Source: Pyrinomonadaceae bacterium
Lineage (GTDB): Bacteria; Acidobacteriota; Blastocatellia; Pyrinomonadales; Pyrinomonadaceae
Reading direction: 5' to 3'
Length of the DNA stretch: 5,719 bases
NCBI GenBank assembly: GCA_013813825.1
Contig: JACCRA010000664.1
Span: 1 to 5,719 of the forward strand
Both the position numbers and the translations under genes were made by a program. Under the pieces are notes generated by a model. The model searched no databases and was not told the DNA's origin. It was given only the letters and a program-made list of their open reading frames with translations. Shown in pieces: positions 5,685 through 5,719 of this stretch (position 1 is the first letter of the stretch; every line of letters starts with the position of its first letter).

Positions 5685-5719
5685 TTTCATCGGAGCTTTG
5701 ATAGCGTTCAAAAAAAGAG

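Noticed and set aside
5685..5719. A-run at 5710-5716 and GGAG-TTG near 5692-5700 as a terminator or a new gene start
   Set aside because: No hairpin accompanies the A-run, and the GGAG to TTG spacing is only 2 nt; the window ends too soon to judge.

Overview
The window is a GC-rich bacterial segment read entirely on the + strand. Its core (734-5684) is a three-gene cluster for cell-wall growth and Ser/Thr phospho-signalling: a RodA/FtsW-type SEDS glycosyltransferase, a PP2C phosphatase with one membrane span, and a Hanks-type Ser/Thr kinase with one membrane span. The logic resembles the actinobacterial rodA-pstP-pknB block. The ectodomains differ: the kinase ends in one bacterial SH3 (SH3b) domain instead of PASTA repeats, and the phosphatase has a TPR-like ectodomain. 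With the small coiled-coil protein upstream, whose type I recall as common there, this suggests an Acidobacteriota-like organism (perhaps Blastocatellia). That assignment is inference from memory, not a search.

Layout: 1-126 is probably the Pro/Gln/Arg-rich C-terminal end of an upstream protein, although three frames are open there. 127-309 is a more AT-rich spacer with a triple GAAATTT repeat and two CTGTCAG direct repeats. 310-597 encodes a 95-aa predicted coiled-coil protein. 598-733 is a spacer with a 10-bp imperfect tandem repeat and no clear terminator or promoter. 734-2452 is the SEDS protein, 2449-4068 the phosphatase (ATGA overlap), and 4116-5684 the kinase after a 47-nt spacer that contains a cUUCGg hairpin covering its Shine-Dalgarno. 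5685-5719 holds nothing I can support.

Working model (inference): the kinase and phosphatase each have a cytoplasmic catalytic domain, one membrane span and an extracytoplasmic module. The SH3b domain could sense peptidoglycan or its fragments and the TPR-like module could bind an envelope protein. Together they would set the phosphorylation state of factors controlling the SEDS polymerase encoded first in the operon. The SEDS protein keeps the key acidic residues but carries two extra extracytoplasmic segments, which are candidate docking sites for its partners.
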